Part shown: one piece after another, positions 1 to 15,185 of the stretch
How positions within the stretch are numbered: the stretch's first letter is position 1
Layout: every line of letters begins with the position of its first letter
DNA from: Bemisia tabaci
Taxonomy: Eukaryota; Arthropoda; Insecta; Hemiptera; Aleyrodidae
Reading direction: 5' to 3'
Length of the DNA stretch: 64,000 bases
Assembly: GCF_918797505.1 (NCBI RefSeq)
Contig: NC_092800.1
Location: forward strand, 23,637,577-23,701,576
The notes under the pieces: generated by a model
Database searches by the model: none
Told to the model about the DNA's origin: nothing
The model's input: only the letters and a program-made list of their open reading frames with translations
Made by a program: the position numbers and the translations under genes

Positions 1-961
1 ATTAAAGGCATTAGCTAATGTGGCTTGGTTCTGCTTAACGCGATCCTATTAATTGGCAACTTTGGGCCCTGTACAGGTGTATGTGCATATATACAAAGTG
101 TATGTGCAGGAACGCTGCTCCAACATTTACCTCATTGGATTTCTTTTTCAGACAACTAGAATGCCTATCATTCCAATGATATTTTGGTTATCGCAACAAA
201 ATATCTGGTTGTTCAAAAAGAAGTCCGGAGAGGGGCGCACCTATATCCTATTTCTAGAACCTGAACGATAGGAAATATATCGTCACCTTTCGGCCAAAGT
301 ATCACAAGCGCCATGCGACGTTTCAAAATTTCTGCCACCATTTTATTTTTCTACAAAAAAATTGTTGGTTGAATCCGTTTGAAAATTTCACTGAATTCTA
401 TCGGCAGCACAAAGAAAATTCAGTGAAATTTTTGGACAGTTTCGTTGCAAAATTTCTCTGTAAAAAAATGAAATTGCGATGGAAATTTTTAAACATCGCA
501 TGGCGCTTGTGCTACTTAGGCGGGAAGGTGGCGATATCTGGAACCACTCGTTCCATTGGGTCACTCGAATTGGATTTTCTACCCATTTAGCGAGAGAACG
601 GCAAGAAAGTGAGCCATATTTTTTCGCCGAGAGATATAGACCAAGCAACACCATTGCACCTCTAATTGCATCTAATTATGATTGCACATGCCCCCCTCCC
701 CACCTCCCACGTCTATGGTGCCGGCGGTATCGCTGTTTTGAGTTATTTTACACCGATGTTGCCTTTCCATTTTCACTTACCCGTAATCTTCTCCTCTGTT
801 TTAGGCAAGTCCTGTCCGTGCGGCCACGTTTCGATGTAAACGCAAGTGCCTCGATGCCGTTAAGCCCGGCAGTTCGTCATCATCCGTCATCCTTTCGGAA
901 TGGGTACGTATTTTTTACGTTAGAGGCGACGTTCATTTTTCCAATAGAAATGGAGAATGTA

Positions 962-1175
962 TCAGTGCCCCCATTTCCCGGAACTTGTGCCGAATTTCGG
1001 AATTTTTGAGGTTTTCCTGAATTTTTCCCGGAACTTTTTAAATTTCCAAAATCTTCCGGATCTCTTGCATTTTCCGGAACTTTTGAAAAATATCAATAGA
1101 ATCCCGGAACTTTTGTCGGTTATAAAGTGGGAGAAATTGAAACAAAAAATTTCCGGAACCCTAAACTTTTGACGA
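962..1175. repeat. degenerate CCGGAACTTTT tandem repeat
   Basis: The motif CCGGAACTT or a close variant recurs at least five times with irregular AT-rich spacing of about 30-60 bases. Open frames across it are by-products of the repeat. Confidence 0.55.
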
Positions 1176-1440
1176 ACATGGGAAAATGGAATGGGAGCAC
1201 TTGGATGTATAAAATGCAGTGAATGAATGAATAATCGTTTTATTACATTAGTCTCTTGCACTCGATCACGTGGAAAACGCACACTAAAAAGTTCTGTTGT
1301 TTATGTATCAATGCTAAAGTGTTAGGTACGACATATTTTACTGATTTCCTCTGACGCATACGGGGCCGAATTTATTTTATGCATTCTATAAATAAAATAA
1401 TTATTCTCGCCTAATAAGGAAAATTTTCCTGCCCTACATG

Positions 1441-1505
1441 CCTGTGTAGTCAACTGGTAGAGCACTTACTCAAATGTCAGTCGCAATAAACCGACGTTAT
1501 AAAGC
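1441..1505 (+). repeat. tRNA-like SINE head (degenerate)
   Basis: TAGTCAACTGGTAGAGCA is a near-perfect tRNA D-arm and A box. No intact B box follows at the expected distance, so this is a decayed tRNA-derived repeat, not a functional tRNA gene. Confidence 0.35.
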
Positions 1506-2366
1506 AGTGCGTGAGAAGACAGGGGAAAATTCTTGGCGAAACCATCATCATGAATCATGATTTCTCAGTTTCCCTTTATTTGCAAAACCGACCAATATAA
1601 GAACAAATTTTTCCGTACCTAGTTATTATTCCGAGAGCTTGCCAATGGGAATACGTTCAACTTTAGTGTAGCAAACTTTTAGCGGTTTTTAAGCCTGTCT
1701 CTCTCCCCTTGTAACGCTTTGTAACGTTAAATTGGACATTCTTTTACAAATTGCGTGATGCTAGGGGTGAATTGCTTCATATTGCATCTATTTTTCCCCC
1801 TTTTTTGTGGTGGGTTCTAAGTTTTTTTGAACGTTTTAAAATTACCGCAAACTGTTCGTTCTTGCACGGGCAACTATTCAGAAACACCCGCCGGAAATTT
1901 TGTCGGTCGTAAGAAGAAAATTGAGGGGCTTGGAGAACAAGGCGCATAATTGCAGTTTTTGCTGTTTCGAGAAATGCGTGTTTGAAGTTTCGAAATTACA
2001 TGGATCCTTATGGCGAAAAGAAAGTTCAAACTGACTTTTTGATGCTTAAAGATTGGGATTTGGGAGCGAATTATTCACAGAATATGCATTAAGACCAGGT
2101 TTACTTGAAATCATTAATATCTAAAAACTGCACCCATGTGCCTTGTCCTCCAAGCCACGCAATTCCCCATTTCCTTCGGGGACCTTCGGTAATTACCTTA
2201 TCCGCACAAAAATTCAACTTTCCCAGCAATTTGGAATAGACTTACGCCTTTAGGTTAACAATCGATAAAATTTGTATCGGTTTTTCCACATGAAAAGCGG
2301 ACCAAAAATATTTTATTCTCCCAGTAACTTACTTCAGGTGCGAAAATAGGCTGCCAATTACGAAAT

Positions 2367-2503
2367 GGATTACATTTTGCAATAAGGAACCACTATTTCT
2401 GGCTCAATTTAGAAACAACATAAACAAGATTTGGTTCCCTATGCAGATACGTGCTTTTTTGGAGGAGCTAGAGATAGTGGTTCCTCATTGCAAAATGAAA
2501 TCC
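2367..2503. mobile_element. small fold-back element, family F copy 1
   Basis: Arms GGATTACATTTTGCAATAAG and the reverse complement of GCAAAATGAAATCC at the other end pair over about 38 bp. The same family occurs at 19943-20075 and 46096-46234. Confidence 0.65.
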
Positions 2504-3597
2504 AAATGTGCAAAAAATTTTCAATTTTGGAGGATGTTGCCCCTCCCTTTCAAAATTTTGATCGTTCAGACAAGACAACACGTCTCATTTTTTCCCCCTG
2601 AGTTTTATATTTACATAATTTTGATTATGTTTTGTTATCAATATTTTAATTTTATATTGTTTCGTTAGGTTCAGGAGCTGAGCTCTGAAAGCTGAAACAA
2701 TGCAATTGCGAGGAAAATGGCGATTCAAGGGAGCCGGAATTCCTCGCGATGAGCTCCGAAACGGAAGGAATGTAGAGCATTCCCGGCGTAAATCAGCTCT
2801 CGATTGACGGCAATTTTGGAAACGTGAGCCAAGTGAGTAATCTTTATGTAGTCATTATTTTTTAATGCTGAACCAGCGGTGGCGCGCTCGAATATTTACG
2901 AGAGTTTATTTTACTGCTAATCGAATCGATTGAGGCATTTTTCGGTAGAAGGGCGTGTGAGGTTTGCAATGCTCTTAAAATTGCGCAATTTTTTATGGCT
3001 TCTGCGGTAGATGAAATTCATTCAACAATAGTGAGGAAAAACTCGGAGCGGATTTAGGCTCATTGGATTGGAATACTCATTAAATCGAACATGCCTAGAA
3101 ATTTTGAAAGGTTTTCCCTCCGGGCACATGCTTCTCGAGCTCAGCCATTCAATTCCTTTAATCTGCTAGTGAGAAAAATTATTTTAACCAATATCAGTTT
3201 GAAAATGTGTTGGAATTTATAAATTTTTTCCAGCAGAATGTGACAAGTTTTTTGAAGTTCATCATTGAAAGAGTCCTGGAAGCTATATGCTACAACTAAG
3301 AAAATTTGATAGCAAGTCACATCACCATCTGACTGTCCGATGTGCGGAGATGTCTATGCTCCCCCCCCCCCCCTCCGGATCGAAAATTTCTTTCTGTGTC
3401 CATTCAAACACAGATTTTTGAAGCCTGAGGTCGATGAATCCTTTCATAGAACCAAGCAAGATAATCAAAACTTGAACAACACTTAAACAAAATTTTAGCA
3501 GTTATAAGGAAGGGGGAATGGATGTTTAGATTTCTCATTAATGTCAAGTTGTCTTTTAAGATGCTATAAATATTTTTGTTTTTTCCTCTTTTACAGA

Positions 3598-3692
3598 ATG
3601 CCAGCTCTAGAATTAATGGGCCGTAAATGGCTCGCTGGGACGGATGACATGGTATTTCCAAGTTTAGTGGAACTGATTGTCCGCTTTATTTG
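3598..3692 (+). CDS. DAGLB: DAGL exon 1 (start codon)
   Basis: Encodes MPALELMGRKWLAGTDDM and the start of the first membrane segment. An acceptor (polypyrimidine tract, then ACAG ending at 3596) lies one base before the ATG, so at least one untranslated exon must lie upstream. The donor gtatgt begins at 3693 and splits a Trp codon. Confidence 0.88.
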
Positions 3693-6600
3693 GTATGTTT
3701 GCTTTTTAAAACCTTTTAATGTAATCGTTTTTGTTACCAAATGGATTTACATCTGCCTATGAAAAGATGAGTAAAACATAGAAATCCATCCTACAAGGAA
3801 ACTATGCCAAAAGGAATCCATAGATAAAACTGAAAATTAATTTTAGGCGAATCAAATTTTACAACAAAATCATTTTCAGTTTTAACAGTTGTTAATATTT
3901 ATTGATGCAAAACGCAAAACAGTGGTGTAAAACATGCAGTATCTACCTACGAAGCTTAAAATTTACTTTCAGATTTTTTAAAAATTAATAAAAAAAAGAA
4001 AACATCTGACTGAAATGAAAAACTCTTATTACAGAACCACCACCCCCCCTCCCCAAAGTACTTAATTCGTATATTTTGACGGGTTTTTTTTTTTTTTTTT
4101 TATTTTAAAATTTGAATTTTAAAAATTAAAAATAATTTGTTTTTAAGTATCATTGCCGGTAGATATATTTGTGTGGTGATTTTCCTCAAAGTTCTTTGAT
4201 ATTCATATATTTTTTCCCTCTATTCTCTGTATCAGGCTCATACTCGTGTCGGTGGCTTTACTCCGCTACTACAACTTCACATTTGATTGTGATGAGGGTG
4301 GATACCTCGTCCGCTTTTATCTAATAGGAGTCATTGTTATAATCGTAGCCATGATGATTATGCTTACAATTATCATCAATCGCAGTGCACAAGGAGCAAT
4401 TTGGGATACAGCGCGACGTGCTATAGTTCCAAGACTCATTGTCATAAAGTGAGTTGTTTTTCAAATCAAGGAATCCATACATTTGCTACTAAAATGTACT
4501 TAGTTTCAATCAGAGCCTCTGTGGACTTTAATTCAGGTTTCGAATTTTCCCTCAAATTTTCACCAATGCCTCTATATAAAGAATCCTCCACTTGAAAAGC
4601 TGAAAAAAATAAGTATTTCTGAGCCCCTTCAGATTTAAATATAGGCAACTTAGTCAACTTCAAAACAATTGTTGATTGCATATTCAAAAATTTGAAGGCT
4701 GTTTTCTCCTCCAACATCACTTTCATCGTTTTTCTACCACATAACCTGTCCCAAATGTTATAGTTTCGGGCACTATATCTTCATACGAAATATTGCCAAA
4801 AGTTGAATACTACCTTCAAAAGTCTTTGTTTGATGGTTTTTAGTTTGTTAAAATCAATGCCTCTATTTTTTATTCTTTGTGACGCTTTGAAATCTTTCAA
4901 TCTTATGCCAGGAATTTCAACTCTATATGGAAGGTCTGTTGCAATCAAAATAAAAATAATTTTCCCTGGATGATTCAAATCCGATGATTTTCAGTTTCAT
5001 GAAATGTGACTTTATGTATTAGATAGAAATACCTACAGAAATCAAGCTTTGTAGTTCATTTTTTTGTATAATTTTTTCAGGATTGCAATGATGTTTCCAG
5101 AGATGCTGATGAATATTCTGGGCACTGTTTGGACTTTCACTCATGTTATCGATTGCGTCGATGAACACTTTACTAATACTGTAGTAAGATGTGAGTATCA
5201 ATGAGCAAATATAAGAGAGATAAATATTTTTAAAAGCCTCTTAGAAAGTATGAAAAAAGATCTTTGCTGGAAAAGAAGTCTGGTGACGACCCACTGTTCT
5301 CTGTATTATCTCTGTGTTTCGTGCAGGAATTTCATGCAAAACAAGAAGGATATTTTCCCTCAATTGGCCTATATTGTGGTCTGACTTTATGTTTTTTTCA
5401 ATTTTATATTGCTCAGTGTTGTTGGTGGCTCAATAATTCCAACTTCTCATGATTGAAAGGTTAGGTTGCTGTAAACGTATTCTGGAAGTTTTTTTTGGAG
5501 AAGTTTACTTAGCATCTTCATTCACCAGCTTCTGCAATTCACATAAAATTGTAATCTCCCAAGAAGACGCCTGTTTGAAAATCATAATGGAAAAATTAAA
5601 AATCATGAAGGATTCATTCGCCTGTAAAACATATGTTGATCTTCAAAAAATAAAAACGATTAGGAAAAAAATGAATTAAGTAACTTATCCTTACAAATTC
5701 GAGCTCTGTGACATCAGTTTAATCTTTTAAGCGGCCCTAAGACTTCGTGTAACTCACAAATTCGAGATTCCTTTTTCTCAAAATAGCAAAAATGTTACCT
5801 ACTTCCTCTACAGGAGATTTTAATATATGTAATCCTTCTCCATCCCAAGATTTGGTGTCAAGATGCACAATCTTTTGTCGCACTCTAATTGTTTGGTTTT
5901 AAAGGACGTTCGTACTATGTCCAAAAACTGAAAGACTCAGATGTATGAACTTGTGTATATGTATTAGGACGTCTCAAAATGACAAACTTTAAAAAATCTG
6001 TCCTAATTTTTCTCTGTTTAACTTTTTATTTTTTTATTAGTTCTAGTTCTTTTCAATTGGATGCTTTTTGCTTTGACCGTTTTTGGCTTGGCACTAGTGT
6101 TGGATCCAATCGGCTCCATCAAAATCAATGATGGTAATAATGAGATGACAATTGACTCCCTCAGACATCGGAAAGTGACTAGAATATGGGTCCGGCGTTT
6201 TCGATGGTTTTTCTGTTGGATCACCAGAGATGAACACAGTCGCGAAGCTTTCTCTCAAATAGCCAGTAAGTTGACTTGCATCCATTTTTGGATTTTCCCA
6301 GCATTTTTAGTCATGGGGATCAGTGACACCCTTTTTCCAAATTATTTCAAATTATTTTTCGAAAGTTCTTTGTGAAGGAAGCTTCTAGAAATTTTTCAAT
6401 TTTTTTTTTTTAACCCCATGAAGAAAAGGAACCCTATTTTGAAAATGACAAAAATGGGACCTGTTAGATGAAACGATATCTTTGATGGGCTTTAATGACG
6501 TAGTCAGGCAGGGAGACCGCATAAAATCAGTTTCAGGCATCTATGTCTACTGCACCGTCGGCTTTAAATTGGTCTGATTTTGATTTGCTTTTCCTCCCCT

Positions 6601-9600
6601 TCGAAATGACTTTTTGAACTTTTTGGTTTTTTCACGACTTTTTACGCAGAAGAAATTGTACCACAACCCTACTAAAATTCCTTGCCATGCTCCATTTCTT
6701 TTCTATGTTTACTATTACGTATACTCCAAGTTACCTCTCAAAATATTGAAATAACTCAAGAGCCATCATGAAATTTTATCGAGCAACTTTTTTGTTTCAG
6801 GTTTATTTAGTTCTTTGTTCCGCGACACAGACATGGTTCCTACTGATATTATAGCTGGTTGCATTTTGCTGCGAGTGAAGCAAAAAAGAGAATCTCGTGA
6901 GCAGCGTAGACTGGCACTCATAGCAGAGCAACGCTATAACTGTACCTCCAGTAAGTAGAAACAATTCTCTTTGGAATTTTTGTCTTTCAAACACTCTCTT
7001 GTGCCATAAACTCGTTGACTTGCAAGGCTTTATCTGTCCTTGACCCTACCGTACAAGGCAGACCTGCAGGAACTGGCATTTACCAAGGCCTTCATTGCTA
7101 TAATTTGGCTTGCCGAGCACTAACAATACTGAAGTATTCCAAAAAGTTGTTCTGATCGCTCCGAATATTTTGTGTGCTCATTGAAATTCTCCAAAATATG
7201 CTGTGTTTAAAGTCGCACAGACGCAGTTAGCTAAATTTTTAGAATTGCTTTTTTCTGGTTCCTAACACTTGAGTGATTGAACCGATATTTTATGTAAGGG
7301 CAGAAGCGCTAAAATCCATGTTTTAAGAAAAACAGAGAAAATTGTGCCCTCTGTCATGTATTTGATTTTTGAGCCCAAAATATGTATGTGTCTAGAGAAC
7401 TTCTATTGAAATCCGTCTCAACAGATCGATTGCAACCAAATGGCGCACTTTATTCCTCTTTCTAGAAACTTGGGTTTGGCATCTAGGCCCTCATGAAAAA
7501 GATCTGTTCAACTCATATCCACACTCCAAACGCATTTTTCATAATTTTGAAATGGTTGTTCTGAAAAAATTTTGAATGAGCTTCTCTTGAATGCTTGTTC
7601 TTGAATAGATCTTTTGAGAGTTCAAAATAAAAAATGACCTCATTAAAATGTATATCAAATCATGAAGATAAATGTAATTCTGACTCATTTTTCTGCTCAC
7701 AACAGGTGTTAAGGAAGCATTTGCTGGAATGCCTAGCTGGATGAATCTCGAATTAGCGGAGCACTACTTACAATTTTCAATGGCAGCATACGGCTGGCCT
7801 TTTGTTATGTATCGTTATTGTTTAACAGGAATATTTAAACTACTCTCGAACGTAACTTGTTGTTCCTGTTTTAGGTAATTAAGTTAACTTTAAGTTAAGC
7901 TTTTATCCTGTCCATTAGTGTTTTCTATCAATTTGTCCTGACTCCTACCATTTCATTATCAATCACACTCATCTTATGATGAGCAATTAATTTTCATCAA
8001 ATTAGTTTAGTTACTCGCCAAATTCTTGCAATGTGTGTTTATATGTGTTTATACGTGTGTTTTTTCATATATATATCTATTCTGATAGTGCTAAAATATT
8101 AAATACTCCAAATATTATTCTTTGGTTGTGATTCATGTTGCTTTTTTTTCTCAACAACTAGAGGGATACACACACAGGTATCTTTATTTTACAGTATAAT
8201 AAAAATTACTTTTGAAAATGTTTTATCATCTCTCATTAAAGAGAATGCAAGGGAAAATTTTTAGTTCTTTGTAATTGTCTCCTAAAAGAGACTGTGGAAA
8301 TTACATTTTAAGCTGAACTTTTTGCTGAAATTGATTCAATTTTGGTTTTTTCATGAGTTGATTATTTCATATTCAATGCTACTTCCATAAAATATTCTTA
8401 CCCTTTTCATCAATTTTTTAATTTCTTTCTTTCCATTTATCACAGAGCTAAGCCAACTGTAGTGCGAGAAGACAATTGCTGTCTGTGCAATTTAGCCGGT
8501 GTAAAATATATATCCAGAACATCGACGCAAGATATTCTGTTTGTTTCATTTCGTAATCATATTTTTCAGGTAAGTTTCACAATGCTCTTTTAATAAGTTT
8601 TCCACAAAAAATGAAGTTTCACCGATTATAACGCAGAACGCTAAGCAGTTTCTCATAGGACCAGAGATGCAAAATGAAATTTCATTTTCTATGACCTTTT
8701 CAGGGATTGCTTATGCAACCCACAAAAATTATCCAAGAATCTTGGTGCTTTGTGTCCTCTTTAATTTGATTTATAATATTCTTGATATCAACAAAAAATT
8801 TCTCTCTTGTGGAAAGAAAAGCATATGGCTGTATTAAAAATTATTTTTTCACTAGGACCGCACAAGACTTGTTAAAGTAACAAATTTTTTAACGAGACTA
8901 ACTTGCACAACTTACCTAATGAAATTTTTGCTAATGAGTCTCATTAAATTTTTTATATTCATATGGCCATATATATTCATGATAAACTTTATCTACCTTG
9001 CATTTTAAATAGCTCAGGCAAATGATCTCGCTGATCGAACAATTTTTATGTCAGTGTGGCTTACAAAAGATAGTTTTGAATGAGCTGCCATAATAATTGA
9101 TTTCTTCTCCTTTTTTTTTTTGCAGTTACCATTTTTTGTAGTTGCAGATCATAAAACTAAATCAATTGTGATAAGTATCAGAGGTTCAATATCCATGCGT
9201 GATATTTTTACTGACTTAACTGCGGTCGCAGATAAGTTTGAAGTTGAGGGTTTACCTCCTGACAGTATGGTAAGTTTTCACATTTTTTTTCATGTCACTT
9301 CTCCATGCCATTTCTTAAAAACTTCGGTAATTATTCTTCTCTACCTGAAGCATATTCTGTGAAAATTTCAAGGCAGTGATTTTGGTTTGGTCCTCTTTTA
9401 AAAATAAAAGTGGAGCAAAGATTTTTAAACAGCGCAACTAAGGTACTCATTCTTGCAATTTTACTGTCGACTTGTGCTGTATACTATTCTCAATTCTGAA
9501 ACCTCTCTTTAAAGGTTATATGGAAAATTAATCGTAACAATTGGGTGAGAGAGGATAATATTTGGTTTTATTATGTAAACTTTTAGAACTATTCTTTGAG

Positions 9601-12600
9601 AAGAGAATCTTTTAACGACTAATTAGGTGCAAGGCGCAGTTGCGCTGGCTTGAGGCATCATGTCATATTAGTGTGGAGGAACCGGGGTTGAGATACCATG
9701 TCGCGCGGTATCCAATGAGTTTCTTCACTCTTTGCGCACCAAGTGATAATAATTCGAAATAGCAAGAGTAAGTTTAGGAGAGCAAAAATTGAATGTTAAT
9801 TTTTGGGAGAGCCAATGTAGTAGAAAACACTGGAACTCTGATGAGGCAACACAACACACTTTATTCACCTTAGGAGCGGGATTACAAAGTTGGAAATATT
9901 GCCTTTTGTAAAATATCTTTGAATGACTTGCGAGAACTTAAGAGAGGACATGTAGTCATAGCTAAGATGGTGAATGCGAAGTAAGGTTCCTGGAGCCAAG
10001 GAAAGGCTATAACTTGGAACCATCAACCATCCGATGCACAGATAAAAAAGATATTGAATAAATGAGATGGTGTGGCTGATAGTATACAAGCATCAGCTTA
10101 AAGTCTGAAATGCTTGACAAGTTGGAATGAAGAAAGAGACAGAAAAAGATAGAGGGAAAAGGCTAAAGGAAAATTCTGTCTCTACGAAAATTTTGAAGAA
10201 AACATTACGTAACAACAGTCTGTGAGAATCGAAAGTACGTAGGTGAATTTTTCATATTTTTGTAATTTTCTAGGCACATAAAGGAATGATTGCCAGTGCT
10301 AATTATGTGAAGAAAGAACTTGAAGACGGTGGTCTTCTTGACAAAGCATTTGCTGCTCATCCTGATTACAAGCTCGTTTTAACAGGTGAACACATTTTTT
10401 CCTCCTTTACCCCACCTCTTACTTTTAAATTGTTTGGAAGTTCTATTTTCCTGAAAATTAAGTCACAAATTTTTTTTTAAATTACATTTTCAAATTTAAT
10501 AGAGCACTCTAAGTTATATATGATCAGCAAACTTTTATTTCTTGCAAATTTTATTACTAGATTGAAACAACTTGGCTTTTCTTTCATGAAAGTTGACTTT
10601 CTGTTGTTTAGTGGGCATAGCATTTGTCCTATGTTTTGGAGGACCCAGGTTTAATTTCCAGCCGGCTGACGTGAGTTTGATAGCCTCAGACAATCAGTTG
10701 CATGAGACAGAAAGAAAAATGTATTTCATGTTCCATGTCGTAAATACCAAATTGTATAACAATGTAATAATATTATTTTCTGTATAAGAAGAAATTTTGA
10801 GTAAAAAGTAAAAAAAAAGAGGCTGGTAATGAGACCGGGGGTTTAAGTGTGGGCTTAACTTCTTGAAACTGCTTGAAGTACCAAGGAAGAAAAAAGACAA
10901 AAATTGATCCAGTTTTCAAGTGAACAAGTTCGTATTTTTAAGAAGGATACATCAAAATCACCCCCAAAATATACCTAGAACTAGCGTTACATAAGTTGGC
11001 AGTGTTTAACTTTCCGTTTGCAAGCAAACATCCATTTGTCATCCAAAAGTGATCGAGGATTGACTGACAGTATGTGTAACAACGAAGAAGTTCTGCTTTT
11101 TTGCGCACAATAGGTTGGTTATCAGAAGACACTGATAACCAATAAATTACTTTGTGGAGGTATTGCTAATAATTATCCTACTGCAAGTGGCAGTCAGAAA
11201 TAAACAACTGCCAACTTATCTGACGTGAGTTTGGTTTGAAGTAGACTTCCATGGAATTTCAATTCGTAGATCACATCTGGCTGTAGTCATTGAAGTTTCA
11301 CGTTTCATTAAGAAAACTAACTAAAATTTGGAAGCAGGATTTTGGATGGAAAACTTATTTGCAATTCTTATGCAGCACATTGCGAATTATTTTTTACTTT
11401 CAGGACACAGTTTAGGAGCTGGCACTTCTGTTTTACTAGCAATATTGTTGAAACCAAAGTATCCCGATGTGAAAGTTTATGCATTTGCCACACCAGGTAA
11501 TTTTTTAAACTCTTTTTCTAAGAATTTAAATTGTAACTTTCTAAAGAGTGGGGCATTGGAAAGAATGAAAATTTTTTAAACTGTTAAAACACAAAAAAAT
11601 GTAAAGATGACCTCTATTGCACATAGATTGTTCTAGCTTAAGAAAGTAATCTGTCAGCATCTCAAAGATGTTTCTAACTTGGTCGATTTTCACCGAAAGG
11701 ATCTGATTTAAGTTTGAACGGTCACTAAGTATTTTTATACCTTAAGGTCAAAGCATCGCAAGTAACTGTATTGGTAAATTCCTTTTCATGTAATTTCTTG
11801 CACTCTGAATAGCCTAAAAACGACATGACCCTAACTTAAACAAGATTTGGTACATAAAAAAGACATGATGGCCCTACTCAATGCCAAATGTCTATCTTTT
11901 AACATGTGAAAACAAAATGGCGTAATGCTCTCCTCGACCTTCTCCTTCCCTAGAGGATTATACATTCCATGAAGAGCCCCTTACTAGGTTAGTTCACATA
12001 GTTTCTGGACATCTGCTGTTTAACTCCAAGAGGAAATGCAGTTCCATAGATACAGAGTAATTTTTTTCAGTCATTCCTGATCATTTTAACCAGTTGTATA
12101 ATCACCTTGGAGTCAGGGAATTTGAAAATGAAGAAATTATGGCAACCCCGCAAGAAATGCATTTTAAGGTGAACTTTTGAGTTTTGAGTTGATACAAATT
12201 TAGTTGCTGGAATTGATTTCATTAATCTTTGTCTTTTTCCAGCTGGATTATTATCAAGAGAAGCAGCTCGTTACACGGAAAGTTTTGTAATGACGATAGG
12301 TGTGGGGGATGATTTTGTCATGAGGCTGAGTATCGAGTCAGCAGAAGACTGTAGAACAAATATGTTGAACGTTCTGCAAATGTGTAGATTACCAAAGGTC
12401 AGTTGTTCTTCTTCAATGTCACTTTAGTAAAATTATTAATAATGTATCAATATTATAGTAATTGAGTAAAATTGTTCCTCTTTTCCACCAATTGTGGGTA
12501 ATAAGGTATGAAAGGAAAGCGTAGCTCTTTATTGATTTCTTTCTATCCCTTTAATTAAATTTTAGGGGAAAATTTTTTACAGGAGGTACATGGTTTGTAT

Positions 12601-15154
12601 TAATTTATTTTCTCACTTGTTGACGGACAAGAGGGTATGGTAAGGGCACAGTTTTTTTTCCAAACAAGCCTATAGGCACCTAACTGCACGTGAGGTGCGC
12701 AGGAAAATCCAAAACAAGTAGCATGTTGAATCGTGAATATTTCAGCTCCTTTTCGACCCAAGTAACTAATTTTTTTACTTTGTCCGAAACATGAATTTTA
12801 TTTTAACCTTTTAAAATTTCACCAAAATGTACCGTAAGCCAGCAAGCCCCCACTGATGCGCAGGGCTTTTTTTTTTTCCATCAAAAATTCTGAATTGAGA
12901 AAAAATATGTTTAACACGAGAATATTTGTTAAACTTTGTCCTAAATTGAGTCTTATGGAAAAACTAAACCTCAAGCCTCTTTTTCGCGGTTGAACCTTAA
13001 TGCGACTTTGTGTTTCTGTTAAACTTGGTTCAAACGTACTTTTTCTAAAAAATTAGTTTTTCGTAGTAAAATTCATTTTGTAAAAATTCTCATCAGTAGG
13101 TACCTTTTTGGAATAGATGCTTTAATTGCTTTTGCTAGTTCTTCTCCAGATTTAAGCAGTATAAAAAATGATAAGTGTGAAAATTGAATGAAGATTTTAT
13201 ACTAATTGTAAAAAAGAAGGGGAAAAAAGTACTTACCAGAGAGCAGAAGTGATATTTGCCGGTGAAATGGCATCGGGTGTAAGTGGCATGGAATGAAACC
13301 ACAGAACTTCTTTTGATTGACTCCATTCCTCTTCTATCCTGGCCAGGTTTTTATTGAGGAAAACATTTGATCAGACTTCATGACAAAATCAAGTGTTTTG
13401 AAAAAAACTCATTTGAAGCTTTAAGAGAGCGACCCTGCCTATTTTGGCTGTTAATACTGCATAGGAGCGTCGAATCAGTATAAAAACATAACAGTGTGTT
13501 TCCAAAGATGCATTGATGCTGTATAATTGATTTTTAAAATAAAGAACCATTTTGTAATATGCCCTTTCACGGGCAAACTCTTCAATTCTCTTTTCTTTAT
13601 TATTTTTCAGTATCGAGTGTACTTGAATGGTTTCGGATATGCTTTATTCGGCGTTCCATCGCGAGATCTTGAATCAACATGGCGTGCTGATCGACTGAGG
13701 ACACCAGCTAACCAAAGAAGCTCACCATTGCTATCCAAAAGTTCTATCATCGAAGTGGTCGTACCTACAGCAAACGTGAGCGCTCAGTATACTAGTTTTG
13801 TTTCAAATATTTGCTTCCTTGTAGGTTTTCCTAACAACACAAAGTGCTAAATGAGGATTTCAAAGGAAATTCAATTCTGGACATTAAATCATGCGTACAT
13901 ACAAACATGAGAGTCGTTTTCACAGTGTTTACCGGTGCTCTGTGACACAGAACCGCCACAATCCTTTATTCTTCCATAGCCCCTCAGGTAGTTGACACTC
14001 CCCTGTTTCTTTTAAGACTCCTGTGGCAGCTCTTTTAAGTTATCCCCTTCATCATTTCGAAGGAGGGGGTCATTTAATGATTTTTCATCATCATTTTTAT
14101 TTAATGATCAGTAAATGCCTATGAAGTCAGTCTCTTATCGAAACAATCTAGAACAAGTGTGCAGAAAGGTTACTTTTCAGTTTCAGTATTTCAGAATTTC
14201 TTTTCACATTTTTACTCTTATAGAAATTCTTGTAGAAAAATCGAAATTTGATTGAATATATTCTTCATAATTTTAACGATATCTTCAGCACAAATCTCAA
14301 GTTTAATGATTTGGTAGTTTGTGGAAATTCTGAAACATTGCAACTGAAAAGTCCCTTTTTCATACCTAAATCCTCAACTATTCCTAAATCAGAAGATATC
14401 TATTAATCCTCCAAATTTGAACTCCATATTTTCCAATCACAAAAAAAAGAAAAAGAAATATCATAAATAAAATAAAATTTTACTAAAATCCACTTAACTT
14501 TAAATAAATATGTAGTCTCCTCCCTCCTATTTTTTCATGGAATGCAACATAAATTTATTTTCTCCTCGTACTTTTATATGCATTGAATCAGTGGATAGCC
14601 CTCTCAACTTTCAGCACAATTGTAAACTTTCCCGCAATTTTTAAAATATCTACAATACCTCATAAAAAGTCATGAATTTCATGTTTTACATTTTCTTGTC
14701 ATGTTCTAGGATATTGCGCACAGGAGGTTCTCAAAATCTCGACTATTTCCTGCCGGTAAAATTTTGCACATAACGTACAAAAAGAAGAGTAAAGAAGAGA
14801 AGAAAGCCGCAAAGTAAGTTACTGTTAAAACCATTGCATTCCGAAATGAAGTATTGATCTTCATTATTCATTTTTTTAAATTTTAGAAAAAAACAACCAC
14901 TTTCGATCATGCTTGTTCTAAAAAAAGCTTTCGATGATTGAGTAGATGCAAAATTTTCAAGTTTTTTGCAAATAGAATCTCCATGTTACATACTAGTTCA
15001 TTTTTTCTCTTTGTGAATATTTTATTGACATGATTAATATTGAAATTTGGTCAAAATCGGTATTCTTATATTTTTTACCAATGCATATCGTTAAAATAAA
15101 AAAATAAACCGAAAGAAAGTTTTATCCTCTCTTTCCAATGAACTGGCGCTCAAT

Positions 15155-15185
<31 letters not shown>

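Larger units (their letters stand above)
1..3596. other. region left of the DAGL coding start, no gene supported
   Basis: No open frame here resembles a known protein. A stretch at 2668-2832 ending before a gtgagt-like donor (AAGTGAGT) could be an untranslated first exon of the lipase, but only the splice signal suggests it. The rest is AT-rich with the repeats listed separately and a C run near 3361. Confidence 0.4.

Noticed and set aside
479..1009. A 176-codon open frame on the + strand
   Set aside because: No recognisable domain, odd composition, and its end lies in the degenerate CCGGAACTT repeat; no splice or promoter support.
3541..3597. Earlier in-frame ATG upstream of the DAGL start
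   Set aside because: The sequence between is a polypyrimidine tract and an AG acceptor, and the homologous start is MPALEL.
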